Below, one piece after another: positions 29,754-41,013 of a stretch of 64,000 nucleotides of DNA. The DNA comes from Diaporthe sp. PMI_573 (Eukaryota > Ascomycota > Sordariomycetes > Diaporthales > Diaporthaceae), in assembly GCA_021399435.1 (NCBI GenBank), contig JAJTUP010000090.1, positions 1 to 64,000 on the forward strand. The letters run 5' to 3'. Below the pieces are notes generated by a model that was not told the DNA's origin, did no database searches, and saw only the letters and a program-made list of their open reading frames with translations. The position numbers and the translations under genes are program-made. Position 1 is the first letter of the stretch. The number at the start of each line of letters is the position of its first letter.

Positions 29754-31668
29754 CTAGCCTTGCTTCCCATGCCTGGCCTCAAACCGCTCGACCGTCTGTC
29801 TTGCTAGCTCTTTTAATCGATTGACCCCTTCTATGAGCTCCGGATGCATCCGTGCCTGTTCGAAGTGCTCCCTTTGTATTGGCTGTATAAGCCGTATGTC
29901 CCGCAACCGCTTGCATCGTGATAATTGCACGTACAGGCTAAGCACGTCACACTTCTCCGTGCTCTGACCGCCCTTCGTCTCTTTCCTCCCGTACAGCCCG
30001 AGCAGGACCTTCTCTATAGTCCTGCTCTGCGCCTTATAGTCGGTGAGCGCAAATCCCGGCGCGCATGGCAGTCCCGTGCGCGCTAGCCCCATCTTAAACT
30101 CCCGCTTGGCTGCGAGTCGCGGACAGACGCGCTTGCCGTGCTTTTCTTTGTCTAGCTGCACAGTCTCTGTCCCTAGCATGAGGGTGCCCGGCGGTATGTG
30201 CGGAAACGCGAGCCCCTCCGTGTCCTGCGATTGGAGAAGGATGCCGTTGGGTGGCCCGAGGAAGATGGACAGCCGGTCGTTGATCACCTGTTCTTCTACC
30301 TCTTCGTTTGCGACGACGCCGGCGGCCGTGAACTCCGCTCCATTGACCACTCTAAGTCCTAGGTACTTGTTCTGATTGACGATGACCGGCATACCATCGA
30401 CGTAGGGAAGGATGCCCGGGATCGGGAGCTGCGCGTCATCCCCTAGCAGCACTACCGCCTCCATCTCTTCCTCGGTGGGGCACGCGGGTCTTCCACTGGT
30501 GATCGGACATGAACAGGGACACCTTCCTGTCGTGCCCCTCGCCGAAGGCTAGGGCTGCACAGAGCTTGAGGTCCCACCTGTGTCGGTTGAGCGGGATAAT
30601 GGCGCGCCTGCCTCCCGTGAAGTCGAGCTTCTCGTCAGGGTGGTATCGCGAGTTTAGCTTGTCGAGGTCGGCCGCCGTCTGTCGGCCTGTCCGGATGCGT
30701 TCTAGGAGCCCGATCAGTTCCTCGTCGCCCTCCGCCCTCTTCTGCTCCTCTAAGATCACCACGCTAGTAAACAGTTCCCATGTCGTCTTGGCCTGGATCT
30801 GCTGCCATCGGTATTGCGTTGCACGATCCGAGAGGTTCCGTGGCGCCTTGCCGCTGTCGCCGTAGTCGAGCTGGCTCAGCAGGCCCTTCTGCAGCACTGG
30901 CCCGAACTGAAGGAAGTCGCCCGTGAAGACCACCACCGGTATCCCGCCGAACGGCCTGTCCGGGAAGCCGCGCAGCGCCCGCAGTTTGTGGTCTACCTCG
31001 TAGAGCGTCTTAAGGCCCAGCATGCTCACCTCGTCGACCACAAGCACGTCACGCCTTCTCCAACGCTGCCGGCGCCTCTCCAGGTTCGCTGATGGTAGGC
31101 TTTCCATCTCGGCTCCGTCTTGGTCCTTGAAGGTTAGCCCTAGCGCGGAGTGGATGGTGTTGCCACCGATCCCTGCTGCTGCCGTCCCGGACGTAGCTGT
31201 GATGATGATGCGCTTCGACGCTCCCTTCGCCGCGCATACATCTTTCAGTGTCTCGATGAGCCAAGTCTTCCCCGTGCCGCCGCTGCCGCCTATGTATTGG
31301 AGATGTTGAGGCGGCCGCCCCAATATCGTGTGTCCTCCGTTGCCCTCAGCAGCTCTGTCTGATGCTTCCTCCGCTCTGTCCATCGCCTCGCAGATCAGGC
31401 CGAGGGCAATCTTCTGCATGCGGTTCAGCGTTCTATGGTTGCCTATCGTCTTCCCGACCTGGAAGAAGCTACTCCCGGATGCTATATCTACCCAAGTATG
31501 GGCTGAAGTGGGGGTTGGGTTGGACGCCGGGATGGGTGGGAACAAATGCTGCTCATCGCCGGAACCGAAGCCAGCCTCGTCGCCGTTCGGGCCTTCGCCG
31601 GCTTCATCATCTCCTTCGATGACTAGCACCCTTGCTTTGTGGAGACGCAGCTGTGCCGCTCGTACCAT
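29754..31668 (-). pseudogene. Helitron-type PIF1 helicase, one frameshift
   Basis: On the minus strand the ATG at 31668 opens a helicase frame. It has Walker A QYIGGSGGTGKTWLIETL, TATSGTAAAGIGGNTIHSAL (motif Ia region), Walker B VLVVDEVSMLG, VVVFTGDFLQFGPV (motif III) and NRHRWDLKL. After SDHQWKTRVP coding shifts frame at a run of four G/C bases (30477-30480) and continues TEEEMEAVVLLGDDAQLPIP, MPVIVNQNKYLGLRVVNG and LYVQLSRCKRLRDI (motif VI), to 29754. Deleting one base would join the two frames. The closest known type is the helicase half of fungal Helitrons, which unwinds DNA in rolling-circle transposition. No Rep domain is attached. It starts 92 bp after the MYND gene's stop, on the same strand. 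Nearly intact, so inactivation may be recent. Confidence 0.85.
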
Positions 31669-31759
31669 GCCGATCTCGGGCTTCGTCAGTGCGTTTGCTG
31701 TTGATTGGCGTGCGGACCGTGTATCCGCACCACACGGGTCCGGCTCGGGGTCTGAGAAG

Positions 31760-32514
31760 CTAGCTCTCTCCAGCGCCTGTGTCGTCGTCCGCCTCGTCCA
31801 GAGGGCACCTTGAATCGAATGTCGGCGTCGGCCACGGCGTACACTCTGCCTTGTGGTTTCGCCAGTCCTCCTCTTGGTGCTCTTGCCCACAATACCCCGC
31901 GACGTGACAGCCCCCGCATTCCCTCAGCCCTTCCCTTTTCTTGCATACTTGCATACTCTACAGGACATCAGCTCTGCGAAGAGTCCTGGGTCCGGGCCAC
32001 TAAGGCCACCATCTAGAGAGCGCCTCCTCGACATTACTTGCAGCATGCGCTGGCGGGTCCGCGTCCGACATTTCAGGTCCCCGCAGAACGGATCCACGAC
32101 GACCACAGCGTGAGGTTCTGGAGCATCAAGGAACGGCATCGGTGGTAGATATTCAGTGGCCGTTGCCGGTAACCCACACGCACACGAGGCCGGACTGGCA
32201 CGCCGGAGGCAAGTCGTCTCGCTCTGCTCCATAATGCTATTCATCGCCGCGTCCCACAGCTGCCTTTCCTCGGGTCTCGCCTGGTCTGAATCGTCTCCTG
32301 CCCTGATGATGCGATTAGGTATATCGTAGGACACATCGAACTTGATGCGTACACGATAGCAGAGGAAATCAAACCGAACGCGTGTTGTTGTCATCTTGGC
32401 GTTGATACTCTTCACAATCTGGGGTAGAATGTGGAAACACTTCTTGCGCCGCAAATGACGTAGTGGGGAGTACGGATCCGTATTTGAAGAGACGTTGCGA
32501 CCTCTCCACCCCAT
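31760..32514 (-). pseudogene. MYND-type zinc-finger protein, broken by an 8-bp duplication
   Basis: The minus-strand frame from the ATG at 32514 (alternative ATG 32394) encodes ~190 residues of unknown function, with ATEYLPPMPFLDAPEPHAVV and a Cys-containing DPFCGDLKCRTRTRQ. It then reads MSCRVCK, where a tandem TATGCAAG duplication (about 31943-31958) shifts the frame. In the next frame the finger continues KKREGLRECGGCHVAGYCGQ then EHQEEDWRNHKAEC, giving C-x2-C...C-x2-C-x4-Y-C-x3-H-x7-H-x3-C. The sixth ligand is His rather than the usual Cys. MYND fingers mediate protein contacts. Removing one 8-bp copy would restore a ~250-aa protein. It lies directly upstream of the helicase. Confidence 0.7.
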
Positions 32515-32858
32515 GATCCCTGCCCAAGTATCAGCTGATGATAGCTAAGCTTTGATACGATGTAATTTACCACTTTTAGCCTTTCGCACGAGCCTGTACT
32601 ATCGAGGTCCGTTTTGAAGATTGATTGAACATAACGAGTACTCAGGATGGGTAGATCTATCTTGTCTACAGGTAAAATCGCTGTGACCCTGTTAGTGGCT
32701 CGCGAATTTCAACCAGCTGTTCCAACCTGTCAACTGCATACAACACCAATAACCCATGCCCCAGCTAAGAACAGCCGTAGACGCATGGTTTTTCCGCACG
32801 GACGCATGACCTTCTCTGCCTGAAGACGTCCTGATGCGGAGCGCCAGCTCTCTCTTTT
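32515..32858. other. Upstream region of MYND gene, no gene seen
   Basis: Probably 5' flank of the MYND gene. No TATA box or other site could be assigned. Confidence 0.35.
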
Positions 32859-32875
32859 CCTTCCTAACGGGAGGC
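32859..32875 (-). repeat. Palindromic 17-mer, right bracket
   Basis: CCTTCCTAACGGGAGGC is the reverse complement of 29603-29619 with one mismatch. It is followed 5 nt later by CTAG (32880-32883). A hairpin just before CTRR would also fit a plus-strand Helitron 3' end, opposite to the helicase orientation. Confidence 0.6.
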
Positions 32876-32931
32876 CCTCCTAGCAAGCCGGCTTGACGGC
32901 TGCTCCCCAGTTGGGTTTCTCGAAGATTTGG

Positions 32932-32957
32932 ACTGGATTGGATTGATTGGCAACCAG
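32932..32957 (+). repeat. hAT subterminal repeats, left side
   Basis: Overlapping GGATTGGATTGATTGG copies about 250 bp upstream of the hAT transposase start, mirrored by CCAATCCAATCCAAT at 35890-35904 on the other side. The exact left end of the element was not found; CAGTTGGG at about 32909 is a candidate. Confidence 0.55.
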
Positions 32958-33212
32958 CTCCTGGAGCTCCAATGGTCTAACCTGATAAGGCAAGAGCTAA
33001 GCCTAATTGAGTGGTCATGAGGAGTCTCCCGTCGCAGCTGCCGTCGCAGACCACGACACGACGCGCGAACTATCGTTCCGCTATTGGGTTAACATCCAAC
33101 GCGTGCAGATTGCTACGCTATTAAAAGCATGGAGGCAAACGCGTCGCTCGCGACTTCAGCAGTCCTTCTACTGTGGCAGACGTGTCTGAACAGTCCACTC
33201 ACCAGCTACACC

Positions 33213-35722
33213 ATGGCCACTATCTCCAGCTATTTCGGTGCTGCCAGCGGTCGCCGTCCTGATTCTGACAGAGTTATTCTTGCTCCAACATATATTAGTC
33301 CTCGCCCAAACGACCCCGACGGAACCCTGATCGAACCCGACGAATTCAAGCTGAATGGGAAGCAATATGTACGCTACTCTGTTGTGGCAAAGTCCCAAAA
33401 GCACACCAAGAAAAGGACATCAGTCGTCTGGCAGTATGGTGAAGACATACAACTCAAGCAGGACCCGACGAAGAGGTTCTGGTACTGTTATCTGTGCAAA
33501 CAGCAGCAGCGCCAACAGGGACTTCCTATTTCCGGCAAGGGCAATTGTACTGCCTTAGACCACCTGGAATCGAAACACCAAATCGATAGGGAGACTGGTG
33601 AGCACGGACATCCAAAGCGCCACCCATCACAGCCATCAATTGTCGACTTCAACAACATATCCACCGTTGTATTCAAACGCCGATTTGACGAGTTCAAGGA
33701 ACTTCTGATTCGATGGATCGTCTATTGTCACATCGCCTTCTTTCAAATCGAGAACCTATACTTTCGCGAACTCCTCTTCTATGTTTTCCCTGGCCTGGCA
33801 ACACTCCTTCCAAAGGCGAGACTAGTGATTCGCAGATGGATAATAGAGGCCTTTGAGGCACGAAAGGACAACCTGCGTCAAGAAATGCAAGCGGCCCACA
33901 GCAATATATCGATATCGTTCGATTTATGGACGTCACCGAACTATCAGGCTATCCTCGGATGTGTCGCGCACTTTATCAACAGAAGCGGAAAGAGAAGAAC
34001 GGTTGTTCTGGCTCTTCGCGAACTGGTTGGCGAGCATTCAGGTGAGAATATGGCAGATGTCCTCCTACATATATTTGATGACTACGGGATCAGTGGCCGG
34101 ATCGGTTATTTCATGGCAGACAATGCAAGTTCGAATGATGCCTGCATCGACCTGGTCCTGCAGGCTCTTTACCCGCACATGAGCAGGAAACATCGCGTAC
34201 GACGTCGCCTTCGGTGTTTTGGCCATATCGTCAATCTCTGCGCCCAGGCGTTTATTATGGGAAAGGATGCTGCGAAGACCTGCAAGGATCTGGACTCTGC
34301 GTATCGAGAAGGGGACTACACACGGATTCGTGAGCCGTGGAAGAAGCGCGGTGCAATTGGGAGGCTCCATAATATCGTACGATACATTAGAGCTAGCCCT
34401 CAACGGCGCCAATTCTTCAGATCAATACAAATTGGCGGCGATCTGGCTGCATTTGACGGATTGGAGGTAAGCCCCCCTAGTGCGCGCCGCAAGGTAGTCG
34501 CGGCGTCCTACACTTCCGGTTTCAGTACTGACGTTGGAGTTTGTTGCAGCTTGTTCAAAGTCAGTCAACACGCTGGAATTCTTATTTCTTGTCGATTGGA
34601 CGCGCTCTTAATGTCAAAGAACGTATCCAGCTCTTCTGCGATCAATATGAGCCTCCACGAAGCGACAGAGACGTCCTGGACCAACGCCTCAGCCCACGGC
34701 AGTGGGACGAACTCGGACACCTCCATGACCAACTCGAGACATTCTACGAGGCCACAGTAATGAACGAAGGCAGACAGTGGACTCTTGCAGATCATTTTCA
34801 ATCGCTAGACTGGCTTATAGATGAAATCCACCTTGCTCAGCGAAAGTTTGAACAGCTCGCCGAAGACGCAATGCGGAAGCGTGGCCCGAATAGACAGGAT
34901 AAGCAGAACGAATTCGACGACTATAACTGGCTTGCTGCGGCTGCAGAAGTTGCCTGGCAGAAATGCGAGAAGTACTACAACAAGGCCGATGAATCGCCCG
35001 CTTACTACGCCGCCATATCGTTGAATCCAAGCCTTAAGAACCAATGGTACTATCAGGTTTGGAATGGCAGTGATGATAAGCGTGCCTGGATCCAAGCTGC
35101 TGTTGGAGCAGTTAAGGAGCTCTGGGTTGACGAATACAAAGGCAAGTTCGCCCACGGCGCGCCAGTTCCTACCCACGTCTTTAAGGCCACAGAACCGAAA
35201 GAGAAATCGTTTACTTCAGTGAGAAACCACAAGCGTCTCAAACTACACCACCTCGACCCTAATTCAAGCCCCGAACTGCCCTCAACGGATCACTACAATG
35301 AGTTTATCACCGCTGACGTTATCGGCCTTAATGATGACGAGGAATTCGACCCCATCCAGTACTGGAATGAGCGTTACCACTCGCAGACGGACCTAGCTCG
35401 CATTGCGCTGGACGTTTTAGCCCTGCCTCCCATGTCAGATGAGTGTGAGCGCCTTTTTAGCAGCGCCAAGCTCCTCCTTACAGATCATCGCTCGCGGCTC
35501 CGGATGGACGTCATTGAAGCCAGCGAGTGCTTACGAGCTTGGTATGGTCGCCCGGAGCAGAAGGCATTTGATGACTCTGCCATCGGTTTGATGGAGGGTG
35601 AGGCAGGGAGTACAGTTGGGGCGGATGGGCTGGGTGAGGGAGAGGAAGGCGGCGAAGATGATGGAAGCGAGAAGAACATACTGGAGACGCAAGTTGCTAG
35701 AGAACATGAGCTCCGTAGTTAG
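33213..35722 (+). CDS. hAT-family transposase, two exons, apparently intact
   Basis: join(33213..34466, 34550..35722), 808 aa. The ATG at 33213 sits in ACACCATGGCC; an upstream in-frame ATG at 33129 adds 28 unlikely residues. Intron 34467-34549 (83 nt, GTAAGC...TTGCAG) joins LAAFDGLE to LVQSQSTRWNSYF in phase. A BED finger has C92, C95, H117 and H122. The RNase-H-like core has D237 in ISFDLWTSPNYQ, D303 in FMADNASSND, and the C-x2-H motif CFGHIVNLCAQAF. The C-terminus carries the hAT dimerisation domain, LARIALDVLALPPMSDECER then LFSSAKLLLTD, and an acidic Gly/Glu tail. No stops or frameshifts. It excises and reinserts elements with 8-bp target duplications (family knowledge). It is flanked by GGATTGGAT subterminal repeats. 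Probably active or recently so. Confidence 0.88.
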
Positions 35723-35858
35723 GTGGTGTCATAACCCAAGGACAAGAACAGTTCTACTCCAAGTCTGCTTATTCAGCGGCTCATTGATTGTCCCAAAAGG
35801 GTAAAGATATGAACTGGATCGGTTCTGGATATCCTGGAGGCTGCCTGTCCCCACGTCT

Positions 35859-35915
35859 GGACTGGATTGGATCGAGGCTCGGATCCAGCTCCAATCCAAT
35901 CCAATAACATCACTG
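35859..35915 (+). repeat. hAT subterminal repeats and candidate right end
   Basis: GGACTGGATTGGATC is followed by CCAATCCAATCCAATAACAT and CACTG. Read from outside, the end is CAGTGATGTTATTGG, a typical hAT terminus (CAGTG). The next 8 bases are ATTGGAGG, but the same octamer was not found on the left. Confidence 0.5.
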
Positions 35916-37535
35916 ATTGGAGGCGTTATTGTGCATCTAGCCGGCATCGTCGTCTCCGAAAATCCGTATCGGACGATCGAAGATGACGGCAGCAAGGTCC
36001 TGCACGGCATTCTCAATGTTGTGGATCTTACCCGTTAAGGAGCGGGTGAACGTTCTATTTTATTCCTAGCCAGAACAAGTGGAGGGTTGTGTCGCCGTCT
36101 GTTCAACCATGAGGACACGCCCTACGGCAAAGATGAACCCCAATAAGCCCCTCCCTGACATAGCCTCCCTAATATGCTCACATGATCTACATTCCAGCAA
36201 ATCAGCCAGCGCTTACATGCATGTGTACTAATGTATTCAGAAGAGGCCTCCTCTTACACAATTCACAGCACTTATATGATCATGTAAGCGACTGTAACTT
36301 CTGTGGAAGTTGTCTATCTCTTTAATCTAAGCTATTCAACGTTACTTACTAGTTATTAAACATCACAGGCAAGGTCCCTTTCAAGACCACCCAATGCGCA
36401 GACTAACGCAGCACGAAATCGGAACGGGCGGGCTCATCTCGCAAACTGAGGCAAGAGATTGCCTCCCTACAAGGATCGTCCTGCTCGCCGAGCCGTACTA
36501 TATCGGCACAAGGTGGCCAAGTGCTGTCCGACGCCTCCCAGTTGCCTCTCTATTATCGGAACAAGTCTTTAACTCTTGCCCGGCGGCAACAAGGGTTGCC
36601 AAATTCTCTAAATTGAAGAGATGCGGGCAAAGCGGGCATCGTAGGTGACGATGAGAGCCCTGGAGCTCCACGCACTTTGCGCCGTCCTGTTCCAGGCCCC
36701 TGGTCAATCCCGCTTTCTGCTCGACCTCGGGACTTACGCGTAAGTCGACATCTCCGAGCGCGGTTCGATCCGGGCGCCCGAAACAGTGTCTGACATGCAG
36801 TTTTCGTCAAGTTGCGGCCATGCTCAATTTTCGTCTGGGTCATCCAAGTACATGAAGCACATGTTTCTAATTTTCCGCTGTCGCACGACTGGAATGCAGA
36901 AAGTTGGACGGCCTATGTTTCTGATACGAGTATGCCCAGAGTGATGATGTATATTAGGACCGCGGACGTCCGAATGCAAGCGGTGCGAGGCGTGCAGCAG
37001 CACCCCGCCTCTCTTCGTCCTGCTCCTTCGCAGTTTGGATGCACCAGAATGGTCGAGCTCGCGCGATTCCAATACCACATCGGACATTGGACCGTGGCGT
37101 CCACAGGTATCTAGATCGCTGTTTCAGTACTACGTAATTAGATAGGTAAGCACAATGCATTGGCAAGCTGACCTGCTATCGCACTTCCAATCATGTTCCA
37201 AAGAAGAAAGACCAGAAACCCAGGAAGCGTCATACCTCGCAATTACCTCTCTGCGGTGATCGCCCGCCATTGGGGCTCGTCGGCTGCGACCCAGTAGGAA
37301 GCATTTGTTTCTGTACGCTGACATCAGTCAGCATTTATCTCTGCACACTGACGTCAACCGCGCTGAGAAGCTGAAAACTGTAGAACGCCCAAAGGTCACC
37401 ACCATCCGATTCATCTCGGGTGGATTGTAAAATTCGCCCCCTCCGCTATCTTACAACTCTCATCGTGCCACATCGTCAACAGGGAGGCATGATTTAGGCC
37501 ACACTTCCGCAGCTAAAAACGTCTTGTCTTCAATT
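35916..37535. other. No supported gene
   Basis: Several short frames on both strands around 36400-37320, none with a domain. GGTTCGATCC at about 36762 resembles a Pol III B box, but no tRNA fold was found. Confidence 0.4.
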
Positions 37536-39588
37536 ATGGGCCGCCAGGAATGGGAGGACTCCCTTAAAGTTGATCGACTCAAGATTAAGCGAGCTCGCAT
37601 GAACGATGATGACAGCTCTTGGATCGATCGTGAGCAAACAGAGAGATTGAACGAGCACGTGGACGGGGCATTACGATTTTTGCAAGAAGTCCCCGATGCT
37701 CACTTGGACTTTCTGAACGGACACCTCGAATCACAATGTGAAAGACTGTACTACCAGACTAAAGGGAACAAAGCTCCGGTCAACGCCTCTCAAGACACTA
37801 ACAGAGAGCAGCGGTTGGGTGTCTTGTTGTAAGTGAGGTATCATATTCACGTGGCACTTGCGCCTCTAAAGCAACAGTTGAGTAACTATTTCATAGTTTC
37901 TTCAACCTACCGGAGTGGCGCCCATCGAGAGCAGCACTAGCACTGCTGCTCTCACACTGCAACCACGGTCATCGTCACAAGAATGACCCCAACCAAGTGT
38001 GTGGTTCTATACAACCGGAAAACAAGGACCTTGGCAACACACCGACTGACCGTGGTGAGAAGCGGTGTATATGTTCACTTCTATTGAACTATTCAGATAA
38101 GGAATGGAAAAGGGAGCGGCCCCTGAGACTATGGCCCTATCCATATTTCAAACGCCAAGACTTCTTCAAAGACAGAGGGGCAGTTACGATACAATTCATG
38201 TTCCGTTACGCGGTTCTTTTTGAAACGAAGGGTGGAACCCAGACAGGCGATCCGTCTTGGCCGCAGACTTTACGCAGCATCCCGTCTTTTCGGCGCGGCA
38301 CAGGGAATACGGACAAGAAAGCGACGTCTATCATTGAGCGACGACATTTGCTCTTCATGAAATACTTTCCTCGCAATCCTAAAGATCATGACGACGCAAA
38401 CCCTCCATACCATTTCACTTTAATTTCTCTTGGCCCTCTTCGACACAATGAATTGCATGGGATTATCCGGAGCGTGCAAGAGGACGAGGCCAAAAAGACT
38501 GGCGACCTAGCGCCTATTGTTCTTTTCATCAAGTACCTGCGTCTCCTCTTCCTTGCGTATACAGAAGAATGGGATGATATTCTAGCACGCCTAGATCGGG
38601 AAATTTCCTTCAAGGTAAATTGATTGAAGACACTTGCAGCAACCCCCCCCCCGCCCAACATCCAGGCTGATCAATGCGTTGCGGATGACAGCTCAGCGAA
38701 GTCGAAGACTATTCCGAGGGTTCTCAGAATCATGCCATGATGTACGACGACGCCTCTCAGAACACCAGCACCGCCTACTTCAAGCTCTTTCAGGTGCTGC
38801 GGACCCTCGAAGGCATGGTGAAGGAGACGCTGGCCGACTTTCGCGACTGGCATTTCAAAGTAGTCACAACCCTTGACGGACCTAGCCATGCATTTGAGGA
38901 AAGACAATTACAGGCAGCTGTAGGTGAGTGGCGAGTCCTGGGCGAAAACCTCAAGGCCAGGCTCGGTGAAATACGACAGAAGATCGCCGAGAAGCGGGCA
39001 GATGTCCAGAGTCTAAGTGATAATGTTCGTTCTGACGTTGCTACGAAGTTGCTTCCATCAGAATTGTTTTGAACATATGCTGAGCTCGGCTGATCATCAA
39101 TAGATGTTCAACGCCACCTCCATTAATGAGGCACGCCAGAGCACGGTTCTGAACCAGCTTGTACTGGTTTTCACGGTCGTGACGGTGGTGTATACGCCGT
39201 TGGGATTTGTAACAGTGAGTTCCTTGGTCCCTTCCTCGATAATTGGGTAAATTGAGTAAATGTAAAGGCTCTCTTCGGCATGAACACCATCCAAGACGGC
39301 AGCGTCTTGTCCTCCTCTTGGGTTCCGTTTGGGTATATTCTTACCATAGTGTGTCTGACCACCTACCTGGTCACCCTGGTCTCTATCTGGTGGCTCGGTT
39401 GGATCAAGTTGGGAAAAGGATTACGGGAATACTTCAAGAGCTTGTCAAGGCAGAAGACGCCAGAAAACGTTTTGGAACACGACAAGACGAACGCTGCATG
39501 GGACAACGGTGAAGAAGCCTCCCACCCCATAGAACTTGGGACGGGGCATCCTGAAGACAAGCAGGTCCGAGGGTCACGACTGGTCTAG
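37536..39588 (+). CDS. CorA-like divalent-cation transporter family protein, five exons
   Basis: join(37536..37828, 37897..38614, 38692..39024, 39104..39214, 39268..39588), 591 aa. All four GT-AG introns (68, 77, 79 and 53 nt) keep phase. The donors GTAAGT, GTAAAT and GTGAGT are good; GTTCGT for intron 3 is inferred. Exon 2 begins FFNLPEWRPSRAAL. Residues ~370-448 are charged and helical, probably the stalk. NATSINEARQSTVLNQ leads into membrane helix 1 (~463-485), then GMN at 489-491 (ALFGMN), the signature of CorA-type channels, then helix 2 (~504-530) and an acidic tail. CorA proteins are pentameric Mg2+ channels. The fungal 'CorA-like' group is divergent and mostly uncharacterised, so transport of Mg2+ is inferred. 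Intron 2 holds a 10-C run. This is the best-preserved long host-type gene in the window. Confidence 0.85.
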
Positions 39589-40173
39589 GATTCTCCTCAC
39601 CCGTCACCCCTAGCAATTCTGTAGTCATGTGAAGGCAACACTTCAGCGCGTCATTCGACGAACACATATCTAGGTACTTATATATCCAATCCATCCCATC
39701 ATTAGGCCGTGTACAGCTGCATCCGCAGAAAATTATATACAGAATAATATCTCGCCTAAAGTTGAGATCTAGATAATATTCACCTAAAATTCATAGTGTT
39801 TTAGACTATCATTATGATTTTGGTAAAAAAGAATATCAGGTATTTCCAATATCAAACTAGTTAGTTTGCGTGTAACTTTAATAAGGAAGTAATACTTAAG
39901 ACTCCGGCCACTATAGAATATCAACAACGTTCTGCAAGTAGGGAACAATAATGTAGTGACAGAGTGTCCTTCCAACCAACCCAACCAACCCAACCCTTCG
40001 ATTGGATCGATTGGACACTTTCACAGCCAGGATTGGTTGGAGTTGGATGAGTTGGCAATCCATCCACAACATCAGGGATGGAAACAACCAGTTTCTGACA
40101 GTTTGCGTCCACACCGTGGCAGTGAACCCCAAAGACTGTGGGAGAGTTGGAGAGTCTTATCCGGGCTGCCAAA
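39589..40173. other. Spacer with hAT subterminal repeats
   Basis: At 39972-40070 there are repeated CCAACCAACCCAACC words followed by GATTGGATCGATTGG and GGATTGGTTGGAGTTGG. These probably form the 3' subterminal region of the hAT relic that ends at 40174. CAGAGTG at about 39959 could be its terminus. Confidence 0.5.
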
Positions 40174-40815
40174 CTATATAATACCCTCTTTCTTCCATGA
40201 ACGAACACACTGCGACATCCCAATGCTCCAACGGTCCAACCTAGTCCTTAATACGCCCGCCATACGCCCACAAGAGCTGAATTCTCGCTCTGTTTGCGTA
40301 GACATCGCTGGGATCGACAAGACGTCGCTGGCCATACGAGAAAGCCTTGGGTATTCCTTCTCGTGTGCCTTCCACCAAAGATACGGGTTCTCTCGATAGA
40401 GCTGGGGATCCGCACGCTTCCAAGTCCTACAATACCTCTCGTACTCGTCAAGGAAGGGAACCGTGCCTGCATCAATGGCCACCATCTCATCCTCATCGTC
40501 TTCCATTGCTGAATCAAGGAAGGTTTCGAATTCACTGCGTCCCTTCTGGGAAGTAGATGTCGACGATGAAGAGGCAGCGTCGGCGGACTTCAAGGGCATA
40601 TTCTGATAGTCTTTCTCCCACAACTTCTTCACGGAATGCTTATATTCTGAAAGCCACTCCTTCGCATTAGGATTGCCTTTGAAATACTTCGCCAGCGCCG
40701 TCCAGCCATAACAAGGGCGTAGAACAATAGCAGAGGCGTACACAGGCGGGCACAGCTTTTGGTAATAGCTGTCAAGCTTTTCCCAAGCCAAGTTAATATG
40801 GCTCTGTACCTGGCG
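40174..40815 (-). mobile_element. hAT transposase C-terminal relic (family 2)
   Basis: Minus-strand frame, about 210 residues: QSHINLAWEKLDSYYQKL, VYASAIVLRPCYGW, WWKAHEKEYPRLSRMASDVL then SIPAMSTQTEREFSS, CVRSWKKEGII. This is the last third of a hAT transposase ending with the dimerisation domain (L-RMA-DVL-IPA-S---ER-FS). A CAG at about 40816 looks like the 3' splice site of this exon. Upstream exons are missing and replaced by the hAT element at 40.9-43.5 kb. Its sequence differs from both neighbouring hAT transposases, so it is a separate family. Confidence 0.8.
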
Positions 40816-40894
40816 TATTGTGATATAAAGTGGTAAAGTGATATTCATATTCATATTCACATATTCGCAAAAAGTGTGCTAGAATATCACCCTA

Positions 40895-40985
40895 GCACTT
40901 TAGCACGATTGGTAGCACTATAGCACTTTAGCACGATTGATATCACTATAGCACTTTAGCACGATTGATATCACTATAGTACTTT
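40895..40985. repeat. 28-bp tandem repeats, hAT subterminal
   Basis: About three copies of a unit reading AGCACTTTAGCACGATTGAT then ATCACTAT (first copy with GGTAGC), ending ACTTTACCACC. It lies just 3' of the minus-strand hAT transposase stop, where hAT elements carry transposase-binding subterminal repeats. Confidence 0.8.
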
Positions 40986-41013
40986 ACCACCTATGCTGTC
41001 AGACATCCGCAAA

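Noticed and set aside
30043..31813. Long + strand frames opposite the helicase
   Set aside because: Antisense shadows of the GC-rich helicase and MYND genes, which carry clear motifs on the minus strand.
31669..31890. N-terminal extension of the helicase frame upstream of the ATG at 31668
   Set aside because: It has no ATG, overlaps the MYND coding sequence in another frame and reads as a basic artefact.
36660..36790. GGTTCGATCC B-box-like sequence with possible tRNA gene
   Set aside because: The T stem does not pair beyond two positions and no proper A box, anticodon arm or acceptor stem could be built.
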